Shown here piece after piece: positions 16,238 through 24,654 of a stretch of DNA of 64,000 nt. Origin of the DNA: Pseudooceanicola marinus (GTDB lineage Bacteria; Pseudomonadota; Alphaproteobacteria; Rhodobacterales; Rhodobacteraceae); the NCBI RefSeq assembly GCF_020177265.1, contig NZ_JAIVMC010000003.1, positions 372,001 to 436,000 on the forward strand. The letters are read 5' to 3'. The stretch's first letter is position 1, and each line of letters opens with the position of its first letter. Both the position numbers and the translations under genes were made by a program. The notes below the pieces were generated by a model. The model did not search any database. It was not told where the DNA came from and was given only the letters and a program-made list of their open reading frames with translations.

Positions 16238-17860
16238 ATGCTGCGCCTGTTCTTTGTCTTTCTGTTGATGGCTCTGGCCGTGCCCGCGCTGGCGCAGCCC
16301 CTGATGAAGAACTTCGCCGAAGTGGCCGTGCGCGGCGAGGTGGCGCCCGAGGCCAGCGCCAATTCCTACGCCCTGATCATCGCCAATTCCGCCTATCACG
16401 ACGAGGCGATCAGCGACCTGGCGGTCACCGCCAATGATGCCCGCGCCATGGAAAAGCTGTTCCTGGGCATGGGCTATCCGGCGGGCAACGTGGCGCTGCT
16501 GGAAAACCTCGACCGCGACCGGCTGGAGGAGGAGGTGCTTCTGTTCGCAGGCCGCCTGCGTCCCGATGCGACGGTGGTGGTCTACTACTCGGGCCACGGG
16601 CTGACCTTCGAGGGGGATCCGCAGAACTACCTGGTGCCGGTGGACATGGATCCGAACGTCGGCACCACCGCCGTCGCCCTGCGCCAGCAGATATTCAAGC
16701 GCCGCGCGCTGCCGCTGGAAAGCGCGGTTCTGGACATTCTGAAATCGGTGGACCCGGCGGGGATCGTGGTCTTCTACGACGCCTGCCGCAATGCACCCTT
16801 TGCCGTCGATCCCAATGCCCGCAAGAGCGTCGGCGGCGGCGACAGTTTCGTGCCGGCCCGGGTCGACGGCACGGCGATCTTCTATTCCGCCAAGCGCGGG
16901 CAGGAAAGCATCGCGAAGCTGGCCGGTGACGGGGATGAGGTGAACCTGTCGCTCTACACCCGCGTGCTGGTCAGCGAGCTGTCGGCCAATCCCGCCATCC
17001 GACTGCGCGACCTGCATCCCGTTCTGAACGGTCGCGTGGCCGCCCTGGCGCGCGAAGGCACCAACGGCAGCCGCAGCCAGGACCCGTCGATGGAGCAGGA
17101 GCTGGACTATTCCCGCGCCCCCCGTCGTGAGTTCTGCCTGGCCTCCGTCCTGCGCGGCGGCGAGGCGGTCTGTACCGGGCCGGAGGCGCAGCCGACGGCC
17201 CAGGTCACGGCCCCGGCGGCCATGCCCGATGTCGAGGCGGCCTTCTGGGCCGAGATGCGCGCCCGGCACACGGCCTTCCACTATCGCCAGTACCTGCAAA
17301 GCTATCCCGAGGGCCCCCATGCCGCAGAGGCGCGGCAGCTGATTTCCCTGCTGGAGGCCGAGGCGGCCAATGCGGACATGCTGCGCGATTGGCAGGCGGC
17401 ACAGCAGATGGATGAGCCGGAAGGCTATCGGCATTTCATCAGCCGCTATCCCGACACGGCCCAGGCGCGCCTGGCCGAGCAGTTCATCACGCTGCGCGAG
17501 GCGGAAATGGCACGGGTCGCCGACGCCGGTGCCTGGGATGCGGCGCAGCGTATCGGCACGGTGGAGGCCTACCGTGAGTATCTGGCGGCGTTCCCGGAGG
17601 GCAGTTTCCGTGCCGCCGCCCGGGATCGGATCGAGGCGCTGACCCCGCGCTTTCGGGTCTGCTACGTGGACGACGTGCGTCCGCCCGATGCCTGGTTGTC
17701 CCTGCGCACCGCGCCGACCCGGGGGCAGACGATTGCGAACATGCCCTCCGGCACGGCGATGGAAATGCTGGGCCCGGTGCAGGGGGACTGGCACCAGGTG
17801 CGCACGGCCTATGGCACCGGCTGGGTCAGCTGGAAGGTGGCGCGCTGGATCCGCTGCTAG
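16238..17860 (+). CDS. Exported caspase-like (C14) protein with SPOR-like repeats and SH3b domain
   Basis: 540 residues. Residues 1-19 (MLRLFFVFLLMALAVPALA) are a Sec signal peptide, so the protein is periplasmic or extracellular. A caspase/metacaspase domain follows: catalytic His in VVYYSGHGL and catalytic Cys in VVFYDACRN, preceded by ALIIANSAYHD. Three tetratricopeptide-like repeats of about 45 residues come next (each with a Y-x-x-Y/F-x-x-x-P pattern: YRQYLQSYPEG, YRHFISRYPD, YREYLAAFPEG). The C-terminal 65 residues resemble a bacterial SH3 domain (LSLRTAPTRG...MEMLGPVQGDWHQV...GWVSWKV). The start at 16238 was chosen for the signal peptide and an upstream GGGGGAT site. Arg/Lys-specific cleavage is typical of metacaspases, but the substrate is unknown. 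It is convergent with dgt, 12 bp away. Confidence 0.88.
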   Translation: MLRLFFVFLLMALAVPALAQPLMKNFAEVAVRGEVAPEASANSYALIIANSAYHDEAISDLAVTANDARAMEKLFLGMGYPAGNVALLENLDRDRLEEEVLLFAGRLRPDATVVVYYSGHGLTFEGDPQNYLVPVDMDPNVGTTAVALRQQIFKRRALPLESAVLDILKSVDPAGIVVFYDACRNAPFAVDPNARKSVGGGDSFVPARVDGTAIFYSAKRGQESIAKLAGDGDEVNLSLYTRVLVSELSANPAIRLRDLHPVLNGRVAALAREGTNGSRSQDPSMEQELDYSRAPRREFCLASVLRGGEAVCTGPEAQPTAQVTAPAAMPDVEAAFWAEMRARHTAFHYRQYLQSYPEGPHAAEARQLISLLEAEAANADMLRDWQAAQQMDEPEGYRHFISRYPDTAQARLAEQFITLREAEMARVADAGAWDAAQRIGTVEAYREYLAAFPEGSFRAAARDRIEALTPRFRVCYVDDVRPPDAWLSLRTAPTRGQTIANMPSGTAMEMLGPVQGDWHQVRTAYGTGWVSWKVARWIRC

Positions 17861-17872
17861 GGCCGGGGGCGT

Positions 17873-19219
17873 CTAGTTGCCCGACAGCATCTGCGCGATG
17901 CGCAGCGCGTAGCGATCGGTCATGCCGGAGGTGAAATCGGCCAGCCCGTGCAATGCGGTTTCCGGGCTGTCGACCTCCGACAGGTCCAGCGACAGTGCCC
18001 GGCGCAGCTGTTCCATCGGACCGGAGAGCCGGTCGGCCTGCCAGTCCTTCGCCGCCAGCTCCTCGTAGACCGGCAGCACGCCGGTCAGCACGTTCTGCAC
18101 GATGCGGCGGCCCGAAACCTCCAGCTCCGTCTTGCGCGGCGAGGTGAAGAGACGGTTGCGCGCCAGGCGCTTGATCGCGGCAAACTCCGCCGCGCGGTCC
18201 GAGGCGTCGATCAGCGCCTTCGGGAACTGCCCGGCCATGATGGCGTCGTAGTGCCGGTCGAAGGCCTCGACACAGGCGGTGACGGCGGCACCGATGGCCA
18301 CGGCGCGCAGTGTGGCGACGTGGTCGGCCTCGCTCTGGTCCGGGCGGCGGTTCTTGGGCGTGCCGCCGATCAGCGCCTCCAGCGGCGCGCGGACCTCATC
18401 ATAGCGCAGGTCGCGGGTGGTGAACCCGTCTTCCAGGTCGACGATGTTGTAGCAGATGTCATCGGCCGCCTCGACCACCAGAACCAGCGGGTGACGCCGC
18501 CACCAGGGCGCCTGTGGCAACCCCTCGCGCGGCAGGCCGAGGGTTTCGGCCACATCGGCGAAATAGGCCGCCTCGGTGGAGAAGACGCCGAATTTCTTCA
18601 GCCCGTCATAGCTGCCGCGCGTGCCCTCGGGCAGGGCGGCGCGGGTGGCGGCGGTCAGCGGATACTTGGTGAAGGCGCCCAGCACGGCCTTCGACAGGCG
18701 CATGCCGCCGCGACCGCGGTACATTTCCAGCCGGGTCAGGATGCGGAAGCCCTGGGCGTTGCCCTCGAACGCCGTGAACTCGTCCCGCAGACCGGCGTCC
18801 AGATCACCGCAGAGGCCCGTGCCCGTGTCGAACCGTTCGGCGAACCAGTCGCCGATGCTTTCCTCGCCGGAGTGGCCGAAGGGCGGGTTGCCGATGTCAT
18901 GGGCCGCGCAGGCCGCCTGCACCACGTTGGCCAGGGTGTATTCCTCGCCCGACGCCAGCGCGCCTCGTTCGACCAGGCGTTCGCCGATGCGCATCGACAG
19001 CGACCGGCCAACGCTGGCCACCTCGATCGAGTGGATCAGCCGGTGGTGGATATGATCATGCTGGTAAAGCGGGTGGACCTGGGTCTTGTTCGCCAGCCGG
19101 CGGAAGGGCTCGGAAAAGACGATCCGGTCGTAGTCCTGCACGAAGACGGATCGTCCCGGCGTGCCCCGGTAGCCGTCGTCGCCCAGCCGTTGTGCCGACA
19201 GAAGCCGTTCCCAATCCAT
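17873..19219 (-). CDS. dgt: Deoxyguanosinetriphosphate triphosphohydrolase (dGTPase, HD domain)
   Basis: 448 residues. Cleaves dGTP (and in some homologues other dNTPs) to the nucleoside and triphosphate, adjusting nucleotide pools. The HD metal site is visible as HRLIHSIEVASVGRSL with the downstream AAHDIGNPPFGHSGE; the N-terminal YRGTPGRSVFVQDYDRIVFSEPFRRLANKTQVHPL is the family signature. The length matches the longer dGTPase-like subfamily. Transcribed on the minus strand towards the caspase gene. Secure assignment to the family; the preferred dNTP is not determinable. Confidence 0.95.
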   Translation of the reverse strand: MDWERLLSAQRLGDDGYRGTPGRSVFVQDYDRIVFSEPFRRLANKTQVHPLYQHDHIHHRLIHSIEVASVGRSLSMRIGERLVERGALASGEEYTLANVVQAACAAHDIGNPPFGHSGEESIGDWFAERFDTGTGLCGDLDAGLRDEFTAFEGNAQGFRILTRLEMYRGRGGMRLSKAVLGAFTKYPLTAATRAALPEGTRGSYDGLKKFGVFSTEAAYFADVAETLGLPREGLPQAPWWRRHPLVLVVEAADDICYNIVDLEDGFTTRDLRYDEVRAPLEALIGGTPKNRRPDQSEADHVATLRAVAIGAAVTACVEAFDRHYDAIMAGQFPKALIDASDRAAEFAAIKRLARNRLFTSPRKTELEVSGRRIVQNVLTGVLPVYEELAAKDWQADRLSGPMEQLRRALSLDLSEVDSPETALHGLADFTSGMTDRYALRIAQMLSGN

Positions 19220-19294
19220 TGCCCGCGCCTTTGCTTCTTGCTGCGTCCAGTTCGCCGAAGGGCATGGCCGCCGTCAGGCGACCGTGCCCGCCGG

Positions 19295-20503
19295 TCAGGG
19301 CAGGTAGTCCTTGGGATCCACGGTCTCCAGGCCGCGCCGCACCTCGAAGTGCAGGTAGGCGTCGGAGCCGGAGGGCAGCGTGGCGATCTGCTGGCCGCGG
19401 CTGACGCTGTCGCCCTTGGCGACGGAGATGCCGGCGATGTTGGAATAGAGGCTGAGCAGGTTGTCGTCGTGTTTGACCACGATGACCGAACGCTGGTCGG
19501 TGTCCTCGATGATCGCCGCGACCGAGCCGTTGCCGGCGGCTTTCACCGGCGTGCCGGGGTCGGCGGCCAGGTCGATGCCGTCGCTGCGGCCCTTCTCGTA
19601 GTCGCGGATGATGCGCCCGCGCAGCGGGTAGTCGAAGGTGGTCGTTGCCGGGGCCTGTTCCGACGACAGGTCGGGGGCCAGATCCTCGCGCGCCTCGGCT
19701 GCCTGTTGCTGCGCCTGCTGCTGCGACGGCGGGGTCTCTTCCGGCAGGGGCTGCGAGGCGGAGGGCGGCACGGGGGTCGCCGATCCGGTGCCCGGTTCCT
19801 CGACCGCAGGGGCGCGGTTGGCAGGGCTGCCGTCTTCGGCCACCAGCGGGATCAGCAGGTACTGGCCTTCGCGGATGGTGAACTGGCTGTCCAGCCCGTT
19901 CCAGTCCGACAGGGCCCGCACCGACACGCCGTAGAGGCGGGCGATGGTATAGGCCGTCTCGCCCCGCTGGACGCGGTGACGGATGGGTTCGTTGCCGACC
20001 TGGCGGGCGGGCTCGCCCGGGGTGGCGGGGGGCAGGGTGGCCACCGAGACCTCGTTGCCCGACGCGCGGTCGATGGCGGAGCCGGCCATGGCCGAGATGT
20101 CGACCGCGCCGGGGTTCATGATCGGGCCGGTGCCGGAGGCGCCGGTGGCGGGCGAGGGTTCGGCCACGCGCGTCGGCAGGGCCAGGATCTCGCCATCGCG
20201 CAGGCGGCTGTCGACCTCCAGCCCGTTGTAGCGGGCCAGTTCCGCCGGGTCGGTCCCGATGCGCAGGGCCACGTCGCCCACGCGATCATCGCGCCGGGCC
20301 ACGACGACCTGGTAGTTCGGGTAGGAAATGATGCCGCGGTTGTCGGGGCTGGGCCGGGGGGCGGCTGCATTCAGCGCGGCGTCCCGCGTCGAGAAGGTGT
20401 CGAACCCGCTGCGCAGGTCGCTGTCGAAGGTGCATCCGGCCGCAACGGCCAGCAGGCAGGTGGCCGCGAGAAGGCGGGCCGGGCTGCGTTTCTGTCCGGT
20501 CAT
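19295..20503 (-). CDS. LysM/M23 lipoprotein, NlpD-like (degenerate peptidase)
   Basis: 402 residues. An N-terminal lipoprotein signal (LLAATCLLAVAAGC) is followed by two LysM peptidoglycan-binding modules (about residues 95-140 and 190-235) and an A/Q/E-rich linker. The C-terminal M23/LytM domain begins at FDYPLRGRIIRDYEKG. In active LytM enzymes an H-x-x-x-D motif binds zinc; here the corresponding segment is GRSDGIDLA, so the His is missing, as in EnvC/NlpD amidase activators. The inferred role is activation of a periplasmic cell-wall amidase during division. The ATG at 20503 has a GAGGA ribosome site 9 bp upstream; an in-frame ATG at 20518 is possible. It follows surE-pcm, matching the surE-pcm-nlpD order known from gammaproteobacteria. 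Confidence 0.88.
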   Translation of the reverse strand: MTGQKRSPARLLAATCLLAVAAGCTFDSDLRSGFDTFSTRDAALNAAAPRPSPDNRGIISYPNYQVVVARRDDRVGDVALRIGTDPAELARYNGLEVDSRLRDGEILALPTRVAEPSPATGASGTGPIMNPGAVDISAMAGSAIDRASGNEVSVATLPPATPGEPARQVGNEPIRHRVQRGETAYTIARLYGVSVRALSDWNGLDSQFTIREGQYLLIPLVAEDGSPANRAPAVEEPGTGSATPVPPSASQPLPEETPPSQQQAQQQAAEAREDLAPDLSSEQAPATTTFDYPLRGRIIRDYEKGRSDGIDLAADPGTPVKAAGNGSVAAIIEDTDQRSVIVVKHDDNLLSLYSNIAGISVAKGDSVSRGQQIATLPSGSDAYLHFEVRRGLETVDPKDYLP

Positions 20504-20641
20504 CTGTTCGATCCTCATCCGTGCGCCCCTGGCGGGGCCTGTCCCCTCCGGTCTGCGGCCGGAGTATCGCGGGCCTTTGGGCCCATGGCGCCGGCTGGCT
20601 CCGGCGGCGGTGTCGGGGCCCGTCTGCGGAACCCCGGTTGT

Positions 20642-21295
20642 TCAGTCCTTGCCCATCCCCTCGACCAGCGGCACGAAACGGACGGGGCGCAATTCGTCGT
20701 AGTCGAGGCCCGTCTCCGTCTTGCGCACGCGGATCAGGCTTTGCACGTGGTCCGACTGGCCCACGGGCAGGACCATGATACCGCCGGGCTTCAGCTGAGC
20801 CAAGAGCGGCCCCGGCGGGTCTTCGGCGGCGGCGGTCACGAGAATGCGATCAAAGGGCGCGTGGTCCGGCAGCCCGAAGGAGCCATCGGCGGCGAAGGTG
20901 GTGACGTTGACCAGCCCGAGGGCGTCGATCACCTTCTTCGCCTCGCGCACCAGGCGCGGGTGGCGGTCGACGGTGTAGACGCGGCGCGCCAGGTGCGACA
21001 GCACGGCCGCCTGGTAGCCGGATCCGGTGCCCACCTCCAGCACCTTGTCGCGCGGCTGCACGTCCAGGGCCTGGGTCATCAAGGCGACGACGGAGGGCTG
21101 CGAGATGGTCTGGCCGCAGGCAATCGGCAGCGGCATGTCTTCATAGGCGCGATCGGCGAAGAGGCCGCGGATGAAGGCGCCGCGGTCGACCTTCTCCATG
21201 GCCTCCAGCACGCGTTTGTCGGTGACCCCGCGGGAACGGAGCGCGAAGAGGAACTGCATCTTTCTTTCCGCGGTGGAAATGTCGTTGTCGCTCAT
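20642..21295 (-). CDS. pcm: Protein-L-isoaspartate O-methyltransferase
   Basis: 217 residues. Methylates isoaspartyl residues from S-adenosylmethionine, starting repair of damaged proteins. SAM motif I is [18 protein letters not shown]; the substrate loop [13 protein letters not shown] and the [13 protein letters not shown] strand are typical. I chose the start [12 protein letters not shown] at 21295; upstream codons have no similarity. It sits between surE and the NlpD-like gene on the minus strand; the 97-bp gap to surE and 138-bp gap to the M23 gene leave room for internal promoters. Confidence 0.95.
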   Translation of the reverse strand: MSDNDISTAERKMQFLFALRSRGVTDKRVLEAMEKVDRGAFIRGLFADRAYEDMPLPIACGQTISQPSVVALMTQALDVQPRDKVLEVGTGSGYQAAVLSHLARRVYTVDRHPRLVREAKKVIDALGLVNVTTFAADGSFGLPDHAPFDRILVTAAAEDPPGPLLAQLKPGGIMVLPVGQSDHVQSLIRVRKTETGLDYDELRPVRFVPLVEGMGKD

Positions 21296-21392
21296 GCGGG
21301 TGGGCCGGCGGTGCGGCGCTCTCCTCTTGTCGGCGTGGGGCACGGTCGGCAGAGGATCGCCCAAACCGGGCCGCAGGAAAAGGGGGGCTGGC

Positions 21393-22175
21393 CTATTCGA
21401 TGGCGCGAAGACCCTCCAGCAGGTCGTGGGCAGTCAGATCCGCCCGCATCGGCGTCACCGAGATGTAGCCGGCCATGTTGGCATCCACGTCGCCGCCCGG
21501 GGTGGCCGGGCTGTGCTGGTCGCCACCCTTGGCCCAGAGGAAGCGACGGCCCGAAGGCGAGGTGTCGGGGATGACGGAAAACCGCGTTTCGGGGCGGTAG
21601 CCCTGGGGCACGACCCGCACGCCCTTCACGCCGGCGGCGGGCTGGGCGGGGAAGTTGATGTTGTAGAAGGTGTTGTAGCTGCCCGAGACGGGGTCGTGCT
21701 GCGCCAGAACCTTGCGCACCACCTCGGCGCCGTGCTGGGCTGCGGCCTCGAAGGGGTCGTCGAGCTGGTAGTTGGCGGGGCCGTAGTACTGCGACAGGGC
21801 CATGGCTGTCAGCCCCTGCAGCGCGCCTTCCATGGCGCCGCCCAGGGTGCCGGAATAGACCGCGTTCTCGCCCGAGTTGTTGCCCCGGTTCACGCCCGAC
21901 AGCACCAAGTCGATGGTCTGACCGGCCAGCACGTCATGGACGCCGGCCAGCACGCAGTCGGCGGGCGAGCCTTCGGCGGCGAAGCGGCGCGGGCCCATTT
22001 CCGAGATCATCGTGGGATGGGCGTAGGAGATGCAGTGGGCGACGCCCGACTGTTCGAAGGCAGGCGCGACGACCCAGACCTCGCCCTCGGGGCCGGCGAG
22101 CTCCGCCGCGATGCCTTCCAGCACCTTCAGCCCCGGCGCGTTGATACCGTCGTCGTTGGTGATGAGAATGCGCAT
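21393..22175 (-). CDS. surE: 5'/3'-nucleotidase SurE
   Basis: 260 residues. Metal-dependent phosphatase acting on nucleoside monophosphates and short polyphosphate. The metal-binding motif [11 protein letters not shown] begins at residue 5, and the [25 protein letters not shown] region carries the conserved Asn/Ser residues (shown in two parts: SGVNRGNN, then [10 protein letters not shown]). The end of the frame ([15 protein letters not shown]) is the usual C-terminal strand. Start at 22175 places the DDG motif correctly. First gene of the surE-pcm-nlpD-like series. Confidence 0.96.
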   Translation of the reverse strand: MRILITNDDGINAPGLKVLEGIAAELAGPEGEVWVVAPAFEQSGVAHCISYAHPTMISEMGPRRFAAEGSPADCVLAGVHDVLAGQTIDLVLSGVNRGNNSGENAVYSGTLGGAMEGALQGLTAMALSQYYGPANYQLDDPFEAAAQHGAEVVRKVLAQHDPVSGSYNTFYNINFPAQPAAGVKGVRVVPQGYRPETRFSVIPDTSPSGRRFLWAKGGDQHSPATPGGDVDANMAGYISVTPMRADLTAHDLLEGLRAIE

Positions 22176-22317
22176 GCCTGTGCTCCTGCCCCTGTCCGCC
22201 TGGTTCGCGCCCTGCATAGGGGAGGGGGGGCAGAGGGGCAAGCGGTCGTGGCGGCGGCGCTGGCGGGCCCGTGGCCCGGGCGCGACAGGCCGGGGCGGGC
22301 GTGGCCCTGGCGAGGGC

Positions 22318-22390
22318 GGGGGCTCTGCCCCCTTGGGCCCGGGCGGGCTCAATTCCCCCCCCTGGGGATATTTTGAGCCATCAAATAGAC
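22318..22390 (+). repeat. Recurrent intergenic hairpin/GGATATTTT module, copy 2
   Basis: Plus strand: GGGGGCTCTGCCCCC hairpin (22318-22332), GGGCCCGGGC tract, C-run, then CCTGGGGATATTTTGAGCCA and ATCAAATAGAC. It occupies the gap between the SDR gene (minus, stop at 22440) and surE (minus, start at 22175), oriented against both. The rest of the 264-bp gap is G/C-rich with nothing else recognisable. Confidence 0.7.
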
Positions 22391-22439
22391 AGGGGCGGGG
22401 CGCGTCAGGGTCGTGAGGTGCCCAGTGGCCGGAGGGACG

Positions 22440-23096
22440 TCAGGCGATCTCGGCCAGCAGGCGACGTGCCTCGGCGCCGGGATCGGCCAGGGGCGCGCGG
22501 TCTTCGCCGGGGAAGAAACGGGCGCGGGTGGCCGTGGGCATGGGGTTCGGGGTCATGACATGGACGCGAGGACCAGTGTTCACAGTCTCCGCCGCCCAGG
22601 AACGGGCCATGGCGATCTGCGCGGCCTTGGTGGCGCCATAAGAGGCGAAGAATTTCGCCGCCGGCGCCCCCGGGTCGTCGAAGAACAGCGCCTGGCCGTC
22701 GCGCCCGAGCAGGGGCGCGATATAGGGCACCAAGTGTCCCATGGCGCTGACGTTGGTGGCCACCGACTTCGACCAGTCCTTTGAATCCACATGCGAGGCG
22801 GGCGTCAGCGGCGCCGCGTGGATCGCCGTATGGGCCCAGATCGAGAGCGTGCCCCAGCGGTCGTAGATCGACCGGCAGAGCTGGGCCATGGCCTCGGGCA
22901 GGCAGATGTCCATCGGCGCCAGGGTGGCCGAGCCGCCGATGCCCTTGATCCGGTCGTCGAGCTCTTCCAGCCCGCCGACGGTGCGCGCCACGGCGACGAC
23001 ATGGTGATCGCGCGCCAGTTCCAGCGCGAGCGCCGCGCCGAGGCCACGGGAGGCGCCGGTCACCAGCGCGACGGAGGTCTTTTCGGTCTGTTCCAT
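22440..23096 (-). CDS. SDR family NAD(P)-dependent oxidoreductase
   Basis: 218 residues. The cofactor loop is VTGASRGLGAALALELA (about residues 11-27) and the catalytic pair is in FASYGATKAA (Tyr and Lys in YGATK). The strand that normally carries the active-site Ser reads ALFFDDPGAP, with no Ser at the expected position, so the tetrad may be incomplete. The start at 23096 (MEQTEKTSVALVTGAS) is preferred over a longer frame beginning at 23132. Substrate unknown. It precedes surE on the minus strand by 264 bp. Confidence 0.87.
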   Translation of the reverse strand: MEQTEKTSVALVTGASRGLGAALALELARDHHVVAVARTVGGLEELDDRIKGIGGSATLAPMDICLPEAMAQLCRSIYDRWGTLSIWAHTAIHAAPLTPASHVDSKDWSKSVATNVSAMGHLVPYIAPLLGRDGQALFFDDPGAPAAKFFASYGATKAAQIAMARSWAAETVNTGPRVHVMTPNPMPTATRARFFPGEDRAPLADPGAEARRLLAEIA

Positions 23097-23169
23097 GCGC
23101 CGGGGTGTGCGGCTTTTGCGGGCGTCGGTCAAGAGGGCGCGCGGGTCGGGGCCTGCGGCGGATTGCGCC

Positions 23170-23424
23170 TCAGCCGCCGGGGACGAGCAGGCGGTAGGTC
23201 TTGCCGCGTTGCAGGACGTGCACCACGCCGGGCGCGATGGCGGCGACCTGCAGCCCGGCCACCTCGTCGCCCGGGCGGGCGCGGGCGATCTCGCCGCCGG
23301 GCAGGCGCAGCAGGGCTTCGGGGACGGGTTTGCCGGTCAGGGTGCCGATGAGGGACAGTTCGCGCATCGGCAGGCTGTCGGGTTGGGTGGCGGTGGCCGC
23401 CGGATCCCGGGGGGCGTCGGTCAT
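23170..23424 (-). CDS. Small protein resembling the GspC/PilP homology region
   Basis: 84 residues. The pattern LSLIGTLTGKPVPEALLRLP, GGEIARARPGDEVAGLQVAA and IAPGVVHVLQRGKTYRLLVP resembles the HR (homology region) beta-domain of type II secretion GspC and type IV pilus PilP proteins (L-x-G...G-d-x-v-x-g..v..I....v.v...G). It has no membrane segment or signal peptide, and no secretion gene is near. I regard the match as structural resemblance only. It lies on the minus strand, 73 bp upstream of the SDR gene start at 23096. Confidence 0.65.
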   Translation of the reverse strand: MTDAPRDPAATATQPDSLPMRELSLIGTLTGKPVPEALLRLPGGEIARARPGDEVAGLQVAAIAPGVVHVLQRGKTYRLLVPGG

Positions 23425-23489
23425 TCAGGCTCTCCAGTACTTGCGAGAGGAGGTCCTGACACGGGGCACGGGCGATGCAAAGAGGTCCC

Positions 23490-23523
23490 GCGTCCCCCCG
23501 CCGGGGCATCGGCGGCGGGACGC
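23490..23523 (-). terminator. G/C hairpin downstream of the DUF2199-like gene
   Basis: GCGTCCC and GGGACGC arms extended by CCGCCG/CGGCGG around a short loop, 55 bp beyond the stop at 23578. No T-run follows on the minus strand, so termination is only likely. Confidence 0.45.
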
Positions 23524-23577
23524 CCGGAGGCCTTGTTTTACAGGCGGCAGCTTGCCTGCCGGGCGCGGGTCCAGCGC

Positions 23578-24111
23578 TCAGTCGGCGGAGAGCTGCGCGC
23601 GGATGTCGTGATCCGTCGCAGCGTAGAGGTCGAGGAGCTGATCGAAGGAAATGCCCTCGTCCTGCGCCTCGGCCAGGGGGCCATCGGTCGCCACCAGCAG
23701 CGGCCGCGCGCCCTCTCCGCCGGGTTGCAGCTCGACCTCGGCGCCGAGGCTGCCTGGGAAAAGCGGCAGGTCGTTGGCCAGCTGCCCGGTGCCGGGCACG
23801 AAGGGCGCGCCGTCGGTGATGTGATCGAGGTAGCCGTAGAAGGTTTCCGCGCCGACCTCGACCCAGGGCGCGATGAACAGAGTATCATCGGCGCCCCGGA
23901 TCGGCAGCGGCAGGATGACGTGCAGGAAGCGGCTGTCGCCCAGGCGGCACAGTTCCGGCGCCAGTCGGTCGGGGCCGGCGACGACCTCGGGCGCCTCCTC
24001 GGTGGGTTCGGCGTGGGGCCAGGCGGCGGGCATGTCGAAGCCGATGTCGAAGACGCCGCCGAACTTGTCCTGGAGGCGGCGCCAGCGGGCGTCGAGAGCG
24101 AGGAGAGACAT
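23578..24111 (-). CDS. DUF2199-like protein
   Basis: 177 residues. The central part (FLHVILPLPIRGADDTLFIA then PWVEVGAETFYGYL) matches the pattern of DUF2199, a small family of unknown function. Members I remember begin with a C-x-x-C pair; this protein begins LLALDARWRRLQDKFGGVFD and has only one Cys, so the zinc-type N-terminus is absent. The start at 24111 has an AGGA site 10 bp upstream; the frame stays open further upstream but reads through the divergent gene's promoter and coding region. Function unknown. Confidence 0.72.
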   Translation of the reverse strand: MSLLALDARWRRLQDKFGGVFDIGFDMPAAWPHAEPTEEAPEVVAGPDRLAPELCRLGDSRFLHVILPLPIRGADDTLFIAPWVEVGAETFYGYLDHITDGAPFVPGTGQLANDLPLFPGSLGAEVELQPGGEGARPLLVATDGPLAEAQDEGISFDQLLDLYAATDHDIRAQLSAD

Positions 24112-24264
24112 GGGCGGGTCCTTTCGTTTGAGCCTGTGTAGCAGGGGGGCTGGCAGGATCAACTGTTGCGGCGGGGGGCCTGTTCCATTGCGGCCGCGGA
24201 GACGGCGACACACATGGGGCGTAACCGCTTTACAGGGTATGAGACCCCCGGCTAACGTCATGCC

Positions 24265-24531
24265 ATGACGGACGTGAGAGACTTTTGCGAAGCCGAGGTT
24301 GACCTGGGAGAGGGCGTGACGTGGGAACGCCGCTCGATTGACGATGTCCTCGAACTTGATGTCAGGCCGAGACTGCGCTGCCCGGAATGCCATGGGCAAC
24401 TGAGAGCCCACAAGGCAGGCACAACGGGGCAGCGCGCACATTTCGAGCATCGAACGGGGCATGTCGGTTGCTCGTCAAAGCCCGGGACCTTCTGCGGAAC
24501 GCGCTCGTTGCACCCGGACGCTTTGCAATAA
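24265..24531 (+). CDS. Small putative zinc-binding protein with CPxC...HFxH...C pattern
   Basis: 88 residues. The centre reads LRCPECHGQLRAHKAG, then RAHFEHRTGHVGC, then a short SKPG...LHPDAL end. A C-x-x-C pair followed by H-F-x-H-x(5)-C is the pattern of the N-terminal zinc-binding part of CoiA-type competence nucleases, where CP.C...G...HF.H recurs; no nuclease core follows here. The base composition is visibly less G/C-biased than the neighbours, so recent acquisition is possible. It faces the DUF2199-like gene divergently and purF convergently. I do not know its function. Confidence 0.6.
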   Translation: MTDVRDFCEAEVDLGEGVTWERRSIDDVLELDVRPRLRCPECHGQLRAHKAGTTGQRAHFEHRTGHVGCSSKPGTFCGTRSLHPDALQ

Positions 24532-24604
24532 TCTCCGCGTAGAAGACGCGGCTCGTTGGTGGTCGCCGACGGCTATTCAAACACCTCCCGTCAGACGCCC
24601 AAAG

Positions 24605-24630
24605 AAAAAGGCAGCCCGGAGGCTGCCTTT
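24605..24630 (-). terminator. Rho-independent terminator of purF
   Basis: Perfect 10-bp stem AAAGGCAGCC/GGCTGCCTTT with a 4-nt loop and a run of five T on the minus strand, 25 bp after the purF stop codon. The A/T-flanked symmetry means it may also stop plus-strand transcription from the 24265 gene. Confidence 0.92.
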
Positions 24631-24654
24631 CATGATGGATCTGACTGACGCGCC

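Noticed and set aside
17948-21574. A plus-strand open frame of 1208 codons opposite dgt, the M23 gene, pcm and surE
   Set aside because: Antisense shadow of four recognised genes.
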